Made by a program: the position numbers and the translations under genes. 27,025 bases of DNA from Bordetella parapertussis (GTDB lineage Bacteria; Pseudomonadota; Gammaproteobacteria; Burkholderiales; Burkholderiaceae_C): NCBI GenBank assembly GCA_945901125.1, contig CAMDKD010000038.1:1-27025 (forward strand), in the 5' to 3' direction. The notes under the pieces were generated by a model, which was given only the letters and a program-made list of their open reading frames with translations, ran no database searches and had not been told where the DNA came from. Positions 20,643-27,025 of the stretch are shown one piece after another (position 1 is the stretch's first letter; each line of letters begins with the position of its first letter).

Positions 20643-23240
20643 ATGACCTCCTCCGTCAGCGCCACCCACACCCCGATGATGACCCAGTACCTGGGTCTGA
20701 AAGCAGACTTTCCGCAGACGCTGCTGTTCTACCGCATGGGAGATTTTTACGAGCTGTTTTTTGAAGACGCGGAGAAAGCCGCGCGCCTGCTTGACATCAC
20801 ATTGACGCAGCGCGGTCAATCCGCTGGTCAACCGGTGGTCATGGCCGGTGTGCCGTTTCATTCGGTAGACAGCTATTTGTCGCGCTTGATCAAACTCGGC
20901 GAGTCCGTCGCCATTTGCGAGCAGGTCGGCGAAGTCGGCGGCAAAGGCCCGGTCGAGCGCAAAGTGGTTCGCGTGGTCACGCCGGGCACATTGACCGATG
21001 CTGAATTGTTGAACGATAAAACCGAGGCTTATGTGTTGGCGGTGCACGCCGGTGAACGCGCGGGCAAAGCCGCTGGCTGCGGGCTGGCCTGGTTGAGCGT
21101 GACCGAGGGCGAGTTGCGCTTGGCCGAGTGTTCGGCCGATCAATTGCCTGTCTGGATTACACGCATTGCGCCCAGCGAAGTGATTTTCAGCAGCGAATTG
21201 CCAGCGCATTTGCTGCCGCTGCTCGCCGGTGTGAACGTGAAGTCCGAGCGGCCTTCGTGGGCGTTTGACGGCGCTTTAGGTCAACGCAAATTGCTTGAAC
21301 AATTGCATGCTGCGTCCTTGGAAGCTTGGCAGGCGCAAGACCTGGTGCAAGCGCACGCGGCCGCCTCGGCGCTGCTGGCTTACGCAGAACACACACAAGG
21401 GCGCAGCCTCACGCATGTGCAAAAACTGCGGGTCGAACGCAACGAAGAACGCATAGACCTGCCGGCCACCACGCGGCGCAACTTAGAGCTGACGCAAACG
21501 CTGAAAGGCGAAGACAGCCCTACCTTGTTTTCCTTGCTTGACACCTGCATGACCGGCATGGGCAGCCGCACTTTGAAACGCTGGCTGTTAGAACCGCCGC
21601 GTGAACGCGCGCTGGCAAAACAACGGTTGGACGCCATCGCCGGCTTGCAAGGCGCGCACGGCGCAGGCGTGTGGCGCGATTTGCGCACGGCATTGAAAGG
21701 CCTGGGCGATGTGCAACGCATCAGCGCGCGTATCGCATTGCGCCAAGTTCGGCCGCGCGAATTGGTGGCGCTCGGTTTGGCGTTGCAACGCGCAGCACAG
21801 TTACCTGCGATGTTGTCTGAATCAGCAGATACACCTTGGCTGCAAACGCTGTGCAAATCGCTGGTGTCGCCGCCTGAATGTGCCGCTTTATTGCAGGCGG
21901 CCTTGCTGCCCGAGCCGGCAGCGCTGGTGCGCGATGGCGGCGTCATTAATCACGGTTTTGACCCCGAGCTTGATGAGTTACGCAACATACAAAACCACGG
22001 CGACAGTTTTTTGCTGGAACTCGAAGTGCGCGAACGCGAACGCACTGGCATACACAATTTGAAAGTGCAATACAACCGGGTGCACGGTTTTTACATCGAG
22101 GTCAGCCAAGGCCAATTGGAGCGTGTGCCAGACGATTACCGTCGCCGACAAACTTTAAAAAACGCAGAGCGCTTTATCACGCCCGAGTTGAAAGCATTTG
22201 AAGACAAAGCTTTGTCGGCGCAAGAACGTGCGCTGTCGCGCGAAAAATTTCTGTTTGAACAACTGCTGGATGACTTGCAACAGTTTGTCCCCGCGCTGTC
22301 GCAAGTGGCTTGGGCGTTGGCCACGCTGGACGTGCTGTCCACCCTGAGTGAGCGTTCGTTGTCGCTGAATTGGTGCGCACCCGAACTGGTGAACACGCCG
22401 GGCATCAGCATCACGCGCGGACGGCATCCGGTGGTCGAGGCACGGCTGGCTGAAACCGGCGGCAGCTTCATCGCCAATGACACGCAACTCGGCCCGTCGC
22501 AGCGCATGCAAATCATCACCGGGCCAAACATGGGCGGTAAATCGACCTATATGCGGCAAGTCGCGTTGATTGTGTTGCTGGCCAGCATAGGCAGCCATGT
22601 ACCGGCTGACGCGTGTCGCCTTGGTCCGATTGACGCGATTCACACCCGCATAGGCGCGGCAGATGATTTGGCGAACGCGCAATCCACCTTCATGCTGGAG
22701 ATGACCGAGGGCGCGCAAATTTTGCACGCAGCCACCTCGAACAGCCTGGTGCTGATGGACGAGATAGGCCGCGGCACTTCCACCTTTGACGGTCTGGCGC
22801 TGGCCAGTGGCATCGCCACTTACTTGCACGAAAAATCACAGTCCTACAGTTTGTTTGCCACGCATTATTTTGAATTGACCGAGTTTGCGGCCACGCACCG
22901 CGCTGCTGTGAATGTGCATGTCAGCGCCGCCGAGAGCGGCAACGACATTGTGTTTTTGCACGAAATACAACCCGGCCCGGCGAGCCGCAGTTACGGCATA
23001 CAAGTGGCGCGATTGGCGGGTATGCCGTCCAGTGTGTTGAACCACGCAAAACACGCGTTGAATGCGCTGGAGTCAGATGCACAAAACTCGCGCGCACAAG
23101 TGGACTTGTTCGCAGAACCGCCTGAGGCCATAGACAGCGGCCCGTCTCCTTTGCAAGCCAAATTGGCACAGATAGATCCCGACACCTTAAGCCCGCGCGA
23201 AGCGCTGGATGCTTTGTACGCTTTGAAAAAATTACTTTGA
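20643..23240 (+). CDS. mutS: DNA mismatch repair protein MutS
   Basis: An 865-residue mismatch-recognition ATPase. The mismatch-binding Phe-x-Glu motif lies at 35-37 (DFYELF). The connector, core and clamp domains follow, with the clamp-proximal VQYNRVHGFYIEVS. The ATPase has Walker A ITGPNMGGKST at about 624-634, the STFMLEM signature and Walker B LVLMDEIGRGTSTFDG near 700, with the His of FATHYFELT. The C-terminal tail ends in the usual helical segment SPREALDALYALKKLL. All parts are intact. There is hardly space for its own promoter after vapC. The following hydrolase gene starts 13 bases after the stop. Confidence 0.98.
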   Translation: MTSSVSATHTPMMTQYLGLKADFPQTLLFYRMGDFYELFFEDAEKAARLLDITLTQRGQSAGQPVVMAGVPFHSVDSYLSRLIKLGESVAICEQVGEVGGKGPVERKVVRVVTPGTLTDAELLNDKTEAYVLAVHAGERAGKAAGCGLAWLSVTEGELRLAECSADQLPVWITRIAPSEVIFSSELPAHLLPLLAGVNVKSERPSWAFDGALGQRKLLEQLHAASLEAWQAQDLVQAHAAASALLAYAEHTQGRSLTHVQKLRVERNEERIDLPATTRRNLELTQTLKGEDSPTLFSLLDTCMTGMGSRTLKRWLLEPPRERALAKQRLDAIAGLQGAHGAGVWRDLRTALKGLGDVQRISARIALRQVRPRELVALGLALQRAAQLPAMLSESADTPWLQTLCKSLVSPPECAALLQAALLPEPAALVRDGGVINHGFDPELDELRNIQNHGDSFLLELEVRERERTGIHNLKVQYNRVHGFYIEVSQGQLERVPDDYRRRQTLKNAERFITPELKAFEDKALSAQERALSREKFLFEQLLDDLQQFVPALSQVAWALATLDVLSTLSERSLSLNWCAPELVNTPGISITRGRHPVVEARLAETGGSFIANDTQLGPSQRMQIITGPNMGGKSTYMRQVALIVLLASIGSHVPADACRLGPIDAIHTRIGAADDLANAQSTFMLEMTEGAQILHAATSNSLVLMDEIGRGTSTFDGLALASGIATYLHEKSQSYSLFATHYFELTEFAATHRAAVNVHVSAAESGNDIVFLHEIQPGPASRSYGIQVARLAGMPSSVLNHAKHALNALESDAQNSRAQVDLFAEPPEAIDSGPSPLQAKLAQIDPDTLSPREALDALYALKKLL

Positions 23241-23253
23241 TACTTGCGCCTTG

Positions 23254-24114
23254 ATGACTTCTTATCCTGATATACCTGCCGGTCAACCACTGGTGCTTTT
23301 TTTCCACGGCAACAGTTTTCCTGCCAGTACATACAACGTCATGTTGAATGATTTGCGCAGACGCGGCATGCAAGTGCAGGTGCTGGAAAAAATCGGCCAT
23401 AACCCGGCATTCCCTGTCACCAGCAACTGGCCGCATCTGGTAGACGAATTGCACGCATTTGCCAAACCGTTGATAGCCGCGCACAGCGGCCCGGTAGTAT
23501 TGGTCGGGCATTCACTGGGCGGCATGCTCAGCCTGATGCTGGCCGCGCAGTTTCCTCAACTCGCGCACGCCGTGGTCATGGTCGACGCGCCGGCGCTAGG
23601 TGGTCTGCGGGCCAAGGCCTTGCATTTGTCTAAAACGCTGACATTGACAAAGAAATTTTCACCCGGCGTGGTCAGCCAGAAGCGACGCATCACTTGGAAC
23701 TCATTAGAAGAAGTGCACGCCCATTTCTTGTCTAAAAAAGTGTTTGCGCGATGGGATCCACAAGTATTGAACGACTATGTGCTGCACGGTACGCACGAAG
23801 AAAAAAACGGTGAAGGTGTACAACGGGTGTTGAGTTTTGACCGCAACATAGAAACACAGATTTACAACAGCGTGCCGCACAATTTGGAAGGCTTGCTGAA
23901 AAAATACCCGCTGGCCTGTCCGGTCAGTCTGGTAGCTGCGCGTCATTCAAATGAAATGCGCTTGGCCGGTTTTGATTTCTCTAAAAAAATCACCAAAAAT
24001 CGCATTTGCATCATAGACGGCACGCACTTGGTACCTATGGAAAAACCGCTGGTCACGGCTTCAGCCATCGAAACTAGTATCTTGAATATGCTCAGCCTCA
24101 AGACTGCAAAATAA
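23254..24114 (+). CDS. Alpha/beta hydrolase
   Basis: A 286-residue alpha/beta-fold hydrolase. The oxyanion region FFHGNSFPAS is at 16-25, the nucleophile elbow GHSLGG centres on Ser87, and the catalytic His is at about 258 in DGTHLVPME. The acid may be Asp in the strand before the His or in MVDAPAL. The substrate is unknown. ATG at 23254 is preferred over TTG at 23251. It follows mutS by 13 bases and is probably in the same transcript; it converges with uppP, 6 bases between stops. Confidence 0.92.
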   Translation: MTSYPDIPAGQPLVLFFHGNSFPASTYNVMLNDLRRRGMQVQVLEKIGHNPAFPVTSNWPHLVDELHAFAKPLIAAHSGPVVLVGHSLGGMLSLMLAAQFPQLAHAVVMVDAPALGGLRAKALHLSKTLTLTKKFSPGVVSQKRRITWNSLEEVHAHFLSKKVFARWDPQVLNDYVLHGTHEEKNGEGVQRVLSFDRNIETQIYNSVPHNLEGLLKKYPLACPVSLVAARHSNEMRLAGFDFSKKITKNRICIIDGTHLVPMEKPLVTASAIETSILNMLSLKTAK

Positions 24115-24120
24115 CTCGTA

Positions 24121-24972
24121 CTAAGGTTGCCAGACTATCCAACCCTGGTAAGAAGTGAGTAACACCACCGCACCGAAAGCAATGCGATACCAGGCGAACG
24201 GTACAAAGTTGTGCGTAGAGATATAGCGCAGCAGCCAGCGCACACAGACCAGCGCACTGATGAAAGAAAACACCAGGCCAACGGTAAACATGGGCACATC
24301 GGCCACACTTAACAAGGCGCGTTCCTTGTACAAACTGTAGACACCAGCGCCGATCAGCGTTGGAATCGCCAAGTAAAAAGAAAACTCGGTGGCGGCTTTG
24401 CGCGACAAACCCAGCAACATGCCGCCGATGATGGTGGCGCCGCTGCGGCTGGTGCCTGGCACCATGGCCAGACATTGCACCAAGCCGACTTTCAATGCAT
24501 CCAGTGGCGACATCGATTCGACATTCACGATTCGCACATGGTCATCCGGGTGCCCGTCATGCATAGGCTTTCTGCCCCAGCGCTCGACCCACAGAATCAC
24601 CAAGCCTCCCAGAATAAAAGTCGTGGCAACCACAGTGGGCGTGAACAAATGCGCCTTGATGGCTTTACCGAACAACAAACCCAGCACCACAGCCGGTAAA
24701 AATCCTATCAACACATTGATGGCAAAACGGCGCGCCAGCCGTTGTGAAGGCAATGCCATCACCGTGCTGCTGATTTTTTCCCAGAACACCATCACCACCG
24801 CGAAGATGGCACCGGTTTGAATAGCGATATCGAACACCTTGGCTTTCTCGTCGTCAAAACCCAGCAGCGCTCCGGCCAATATCAAATGCCCGGTCGAGGA
24901 GACGGGTAAAAACTCGGTCAAACCTTCGACCACGCCCATTGCGGCGGCTTTCAAAAGTAACATGAAATCCAC
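24121..24972 (-). CDS. uppP: Undecaprenyl-diphosphate phosphatase UppP (BacA)
   Basis: A 283-residue inner-membrane phosphatase that regenerates undecaprenyl phosphate, the lipid carrier for peptidoglycan; extra copies give bacitracin resistance. The motifs EGLTEFLPVSSTGHL (16-30) and PGTSRSGATI (about 170-180) carry the catalytic residues, and hydrophobic segments cover most of the rest. The start is GTG at 24972 (reads MDFMLLLKAAAMG), supported by AAGGAT six bases upstream; ATG three codons later is possible. It is transcribed in the same direction as the TA pair above it, 27 bases apart. Confidence 0.96.
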   Translation of the reverse strand: MDFMLLLKAAAMGVVEGLTEFLPVSSTGHLILAGALLGFDDEKAKVFDIAIQTGAIFAVVMVFWEKISSTVMALPSQRLARRFAINVLIGFLPAVVLGLLFGKAIKAHLFTPTVVATTFILGGLVILWVERWGRKPMHDGHPDDHVRIVNVESMSPLDALKVGLVQCLAMVPGTSRSGATIIGGMLLGLSRKAATEFSFYLAIPTLIGAGVYSLYKERALLSVADVPMFTVGLVFSFISALVCVRWLLRYISTHNFVPFAWYRIAFGAVVLLTSYQGWIVWQP

Positions 24973-24999
24973 GGCGTATCCTTTTGATTAAATTGAGGT

Positions 25000-25320
25000 T
25001 TATTCTAAGTGAAGCTGAACGGGAAACAGCAGAATTTGCTTGCTTATGCAAATACTGAAAAGCTCCGCGTGTGTGCCTGCGCGAACGAAATTGATCCGAT
25101 CCTCATCCACTTGGTAGATCAGCAAAAAATCTCCGCCGATATGGCATTCGCGGTGGTCCGACCATTCCCCTTTGAGTGCATGGTCTAACCATTCGGGGCC
25201 AAGCGGCGCATCGTTGGCTATCAACAGCATCATGGCGTCTTTCAACCTTGTCATGTCATAACGGCCCGCGTGTGACAAGCGCTGCCAGTCTTTCAAAAAC
25301 ACCTTGGTGTAGTTGGACAA
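25000..25320 (-). CDS. YafQ/RelE-family mRNA interferase toxin
   Basis: About 106 residues of a RelE/YafQ-fold toxin that would cut mRNA on the ribosome. The wording DHALKGEWSDHRECHIGGDFLLIYQVDEDRINFVRAGTHAELF matches YafQ, with the conserved HxL, the His of ECHIGGD and the GTHxELF ending. The start is uncertain. The frame opens at GTG 25401, which would overlap the antitoxin by 62 bases; TTG at 25320 starts near the family N-terminus and is preferred. After HAELF the protein runs on for 18 residues (SICISKQILLFPVQLHLE), longer than usual. Confidence 0.87.
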   Translation of the reverse strand: MSNYTKVFLKDWQRLSHAGRYDMTRLKDAMMLLIANDAPLGPEWLDHALKGEWSDHRECHIGGDFLLIYQVDEDRINFVRAGTHAELFSICISKQILLFPVQLHLE

Positions 25321-25339
25321 ACGTGGCAGGACTGCGCGT

Positions 25340-25621
25340 TTAGGGTTTGCTGTTTTTTTCAAGATCAGCGAAAAGTTCGTCAGCCTTGGCAAAGCGCGCA
25401 CGACCCTTGGCCATCAAAGCACGGGACTCTTGCATGGCAGCCAGCGTTTCGGCGTTAGGCACTTTGAGTTCGAGTGGAAAGGCCTGGTCAATCACTACTC
25501 TGCGCAAAAATAAACGGACTGCATCTGACATGGTCAAGCCCATCGCGGACAAAGCCACAGTGGCTTGCTCTTTGGTATCGTCGTCCACGCGAATGTGGAG
25601 CATGGAGGTTTGGGCTGACAT
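25340..25621 (-). CDS. DinJ/RelB-family antitoxin
   Basis: A 93-residue antitoxin with a ribbon-helix-helix N-terminus: SMLHIRVDDDTKEQATVALSA, then MGLTMSDAVRLFLRRVV, typical of DinJ/RelB. The C-terminal FPLELKVPNAETLAAMQE segment wraps the toxin. The frame opens at 25678, but ATG at 25621 with AGGAG five bases upstream is the clear start. The palindromic operator and promoter lie just upstream, directly beside the end of an IS4-family element. Confidence 0.94.
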   Translation of the reverse strand: MSAQTSMLHIRVDDDTKEQATVALSAMGLTMSDAVRLFLRRVVIDQAFPLELKVPNAETLAAMQESRALMAKGRARFAKADELFADLEKNSKP

Positions 25622-25645
25622 CAGGACTCCTGCAAATATAAAGAT

Positions 25646-25675
25646 ATTGTATCTCAAATGAGATATTTTTAACAA
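25646..25675 (-). promoter_or_regulatory. Promoter and operator of the DinJ-YafQ pair, abutting the IS
   Basis: On the minus strand TTGTTA (25675-25670), 18 bases, then TACAAT (25651-25646) forms a promoter. The spacer holds the perfect inverted repeat TATCTCA-AA-TGAGATA (25650-25665), and AGATA-TTG-TATCT (25642-25654) overlaps it, giving three alternating AGATA half-sites. The -35 box ends exactly where the IS terminal repeat starts at 25676. Confidence 0.7.
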
Positions 25676-25693
25676 CACTAGCGTCCCAACGTT
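25676..25693. repeat. Left terminal inverted repeat of the IS
   Basis: Pairs with 27008-27025 over 18 bases with one mismatch (C versus T at the seventh base). The transposase stop codon TAG (complement of CTA at 25678-25680) lies inside it. Confidence 0.9.
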
Positions 25694-26883
25694 GGGAAGA
25701 GGGTTTGTTGAATAGGATCTTGGCCGATTTCAGGCCCATCTTGTAGTTTTCCCAGTAGGGCGGATATTGGCGTGGTTTCAAACATATTCAGATCCAGCAC
25801 TCGCAAAATTTCGTACAAAGAATGATCCAAGCGCAAACGCTTTTTGACGATGGCGATCAACACGTACGTGGCGATCGCAGTCCATATTTGCGTCTTGACC
25901 GCGTTTTCGGTTGTTCCAAAGAACGCCTTGATACGCAGATGCTGTTTGATCCATTTGAAGAACAACTCGACTTGCCAGCGCTGTTTGTAAAGTGCGCAAA
26001 TAGTCAACGCAGAAAGTGTCATGTTGTTCGTCAGGAACTCCAGTGTCTTGCCGGTTTCTGGATCGATATAGGTCACTTGCCGAATCAGTTCTGGATATCG
26101 TTTGTGCGACTCGTACCCCGTCAACTGAATGTGCTGATCGCTGACCAAACCCGTGTTGATGGGTACAGGAAATTCCTGCACCACAACGAATTTCATATTG
26201 CTTTTGGCACGGGTCACAAAAAAGGCTCTGGCGATATGCAGTTGATGCAGTCTGGCAAAGTCGACATACGCCTTGTCCATCACGTAATAGGCGCCAACCT
26301 CGATGTAGCCTTGCTTTGCGAGGAGATCCAAGACTTTGATATCGTGCATCTTGCCGTCGCTGATGTGAATAAAACTCGGGATCGATCCACGCAGATCCAT
26401 CAAGGTGTGAAGTTTGATGGCTGCTTTTGTTGTGCGAAACGGCGCCCAAGAAAACAGGCTCAAGCACAGATCAATGGTGGTCGCATCCAATGCGTAAACG
26501 GTTGCGCCCATCAACGATTTGAGATCGGCGCTCGTTGCGTCGTTGGCGTAAAGTGGGCGAGCCACGCCGATCAAATGATGCGCCAAATCGGCAAAGACTT
26601 CCCATGGCCGAACGCGGTTCGCGTTGGCCAAGGTGTTGCGCGAGATAGTCTTGCAGCGAAAACCCAAGTGATAGAAATGTTGGCGCTGCACACGCAAATT
26701 GATCTCGATGTCGCGCAAAGATTCGCGGGCGGTCAACTGAGCAAAAGACAGGGCCAAGAATTGATCGAGACAAGAGAAGTCTTTGACTTTGTGCTGAGCG
26801 CGCCTGAGTTTGACCATGCGACTGAATGCCTTCAAGGGCAGATAAGTCATGACTTGCGCAAAGACGAGTTGACCCGAGTGCAT
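25678..26883 (-). CDS. IS4-family DDE transposase with DUF4372 N-terminus
   Basis: A 401-residue transposase. The N-terminus MHSGQLVFAQVMTYLP, then FSCLDQFLALSFAQLTARESLRDIE, is the DUF4372 domain of one IS4 subgroup. The catalytic acids are visible: Asp133 (VYALDATTID), Asp203 (VMDKAYVDF) and Glu306 in YKQRWQVELFFKWIK, which fits the IS4 signature Y-(2)-R-(3)-E-(6)-K exactly. The frame extends to an ATG at 26916, but MHSGQ at 26883, preceded by GGGGACT, matches the family start. The gene is intact, so the element is probably active or recently so. Confidence 0.94.
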   Translation of the reverse strand: MHSGQLVFAQVMTYLPLKAFSRMVKLRRAQHKVKDFSCLDQFLALSFAQLTARESLRDIEINLRVQRQHFYHLGFRCKTISRNTLANANRVRPWEVFADLAHHLIGVARPLYANDATSADLKSLMGATVYALDATTIDLCLSLFSWAPFRTTKAAIKLHTLMDLRGSIPSFIHISDGKMHDIKVLDLLAKQGYIEVGAYYVMDKAYVDFARLHQLHIARAFFVTRAKSNMKFVVVQEFPVPINTGLVSDQHIQLTGYESHKRYPELIRQVTYIDPETGKTLEFLTNNMTLSALTICALYKQRWQVELFFKWIKQHLRIKAFFGTTENAVKTQIWTAIATYVLIAIVKKRLRLDHSLYEILRVLDLNMFETTPISALLGKLQDGPEIGQDPIQQTLFPTLGR

Positions 26884-26933
26884 GCCAGTCCCCAGCAGAT
26901 GAGATCCGCCGAGCATGCCCTAAGTCCGGAAAA

Positions 26934-26980
26934 CGATTCAAATCGTGGACAAGGGGAAAGTCAGATTTATTCAAATAAAT
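26934..26980. promoter_or_regulatory. Subterminal palindromes in the IS upstream of the transposase
   Basis: CGATT-CA-AATCG (26934-26945) and ATTTATT-CA-AATAAAT (26965-26980) are two perfect palindromes with the same CA centre, between the right terminal repeat and the transposase start. They may be transposase or host-factor sites, or hairpins limiting transposase expression. No clear promoter is recognised. Confidence 0.4.
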
Positions 26981-27007
26981 CATGAGGTTACGCTGAGTCT
27001 GACGGCA

Positions 27008-27025
27008 AACGTTGGGACACTAGTG
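27008..27025. repeat. Right terminal inverted repeat of the IS
   Basis: Complementary to 25676-25693 with one mismatch; the last bases of the window are the outer tip of this repeat. Confidence 0.9.

Larger units (their letters stand above)
25676..27025 (-). mobile_element. IS4-family insertion sequence (ISPepr1-like group), about 1350 bp
   Basis: The element is bounded by 18-bp terminal inverted repeats, CACTAGCGTCCCAACGTT at 25676-25693 and its complement at 27008-27025, differing at one position. It carries a single complete DDE transposase gene reading leftwards. The right end coincides with the window edge, so the target duplication cannot be checked. Nothing suggests decay. Confidence 0.9.

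Noticed and set aside
20397..21209. 270-residue minus-strand frame over vapC and the start of mutS
   Set aside because: It is antisense to two well-supported genes, and its composition is that of a shadow frame.
25822..26985. 387-residue plus-strand frame inside the IS
   Set aside because: It lies opposite the transposase, which has the full DDE and YREK signature; single-gene IS4 elements do not need it.
1..27025. CRISPR arrays, tRNA or rRNA genes, prophage genes
   Set aside because: No regularly spaced repeats, cloverleaf-like segments, rRNA blocks or phage structural genes were seen on reading through; a dedicated tRNA search was not possible here.

Overview
The window is a stretch of bacterial chromosome, most likely from a betaproteobacterium of the order Burkholderiales, Comamonadaceae-like. 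This is inferred from the wording of the bS21, MutS, MogA, PotG, UppP and SuhB proteins and from the flavoprotein-rpsU-yqeY gene order. No rRNA or tRNA gene is present to confirm it. Most of the window is compact housekeeping sequence: lipid synthesis (plsY), peptidoglycan lipid carrier recycling (uppP), mismatch repair (mutS), ribosome and RNA factors (rpsU, darP/yjgA, trmJ, an RhlE-like helicase, suhB), cysteine synthesis (cysE), molybdenum cofactor (mogA), proteolysis/maturation (pmbA) and several metabolic enzymes.

Layout. 1-186 is the end of a putative cyclase-family hydrolase with a strong terminator. 450-2167 (minus) holds an aldo/keto reductase followed by plsY; a divergent short-chain dehydrogenase lies at 2275-3045. 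3113-3783 is a FitAB/VapBC-type toxin-antitoxin (TA) pair, then a DEAD-box helicase (3896-5131). 5153-6802 (minus) holds a winged-helix regulator and a Fic AMP-transferase. 6855-8606 (minus) is an acyl-CoA synthetase, divergent from a hydrolase-flavoprotein pair (8632-10778) that runs into rpsU-yqeY (10900-11634). 11635-13135 is accessory: an unknown 117-residue protein, a MazEF-type TA pair and a frameshifted glutamine-synthetase tail. 13136-14254 is an orphan polyamine-type ABC ATPase (potG-like). 14261-18899 holds pmbA, darP, mogA, an unknown gene, cysE and trmJ. suhB (19005-19892), a VapBC pair (19975-20621) and mutS (20643-23240) follow, then a hydrolase, uppP, a DinJ-YafQ TA pair and an IS4-family element (25676-27025) that fills the end of the window.

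The striking theme is the number of small addiction-type modules slotted between conserved genes: four clear TA pairs plus a regulator-Fic pair, in 27 kb. Each has a recognisable promoter with a short palindrome on or beside it, which suggests independent autoregulated units. One of them sits directly upstream of mutS, with almost no room for a separate mutS promoter. Another has an insertion sequence ending exactly at its apparent -35 box. I see no CRISPR array, prophage or large unknown system. The most novel candidates are the Fic/winged-helix pair, the decayed polyamine locus and several palindromic non-coding structures.
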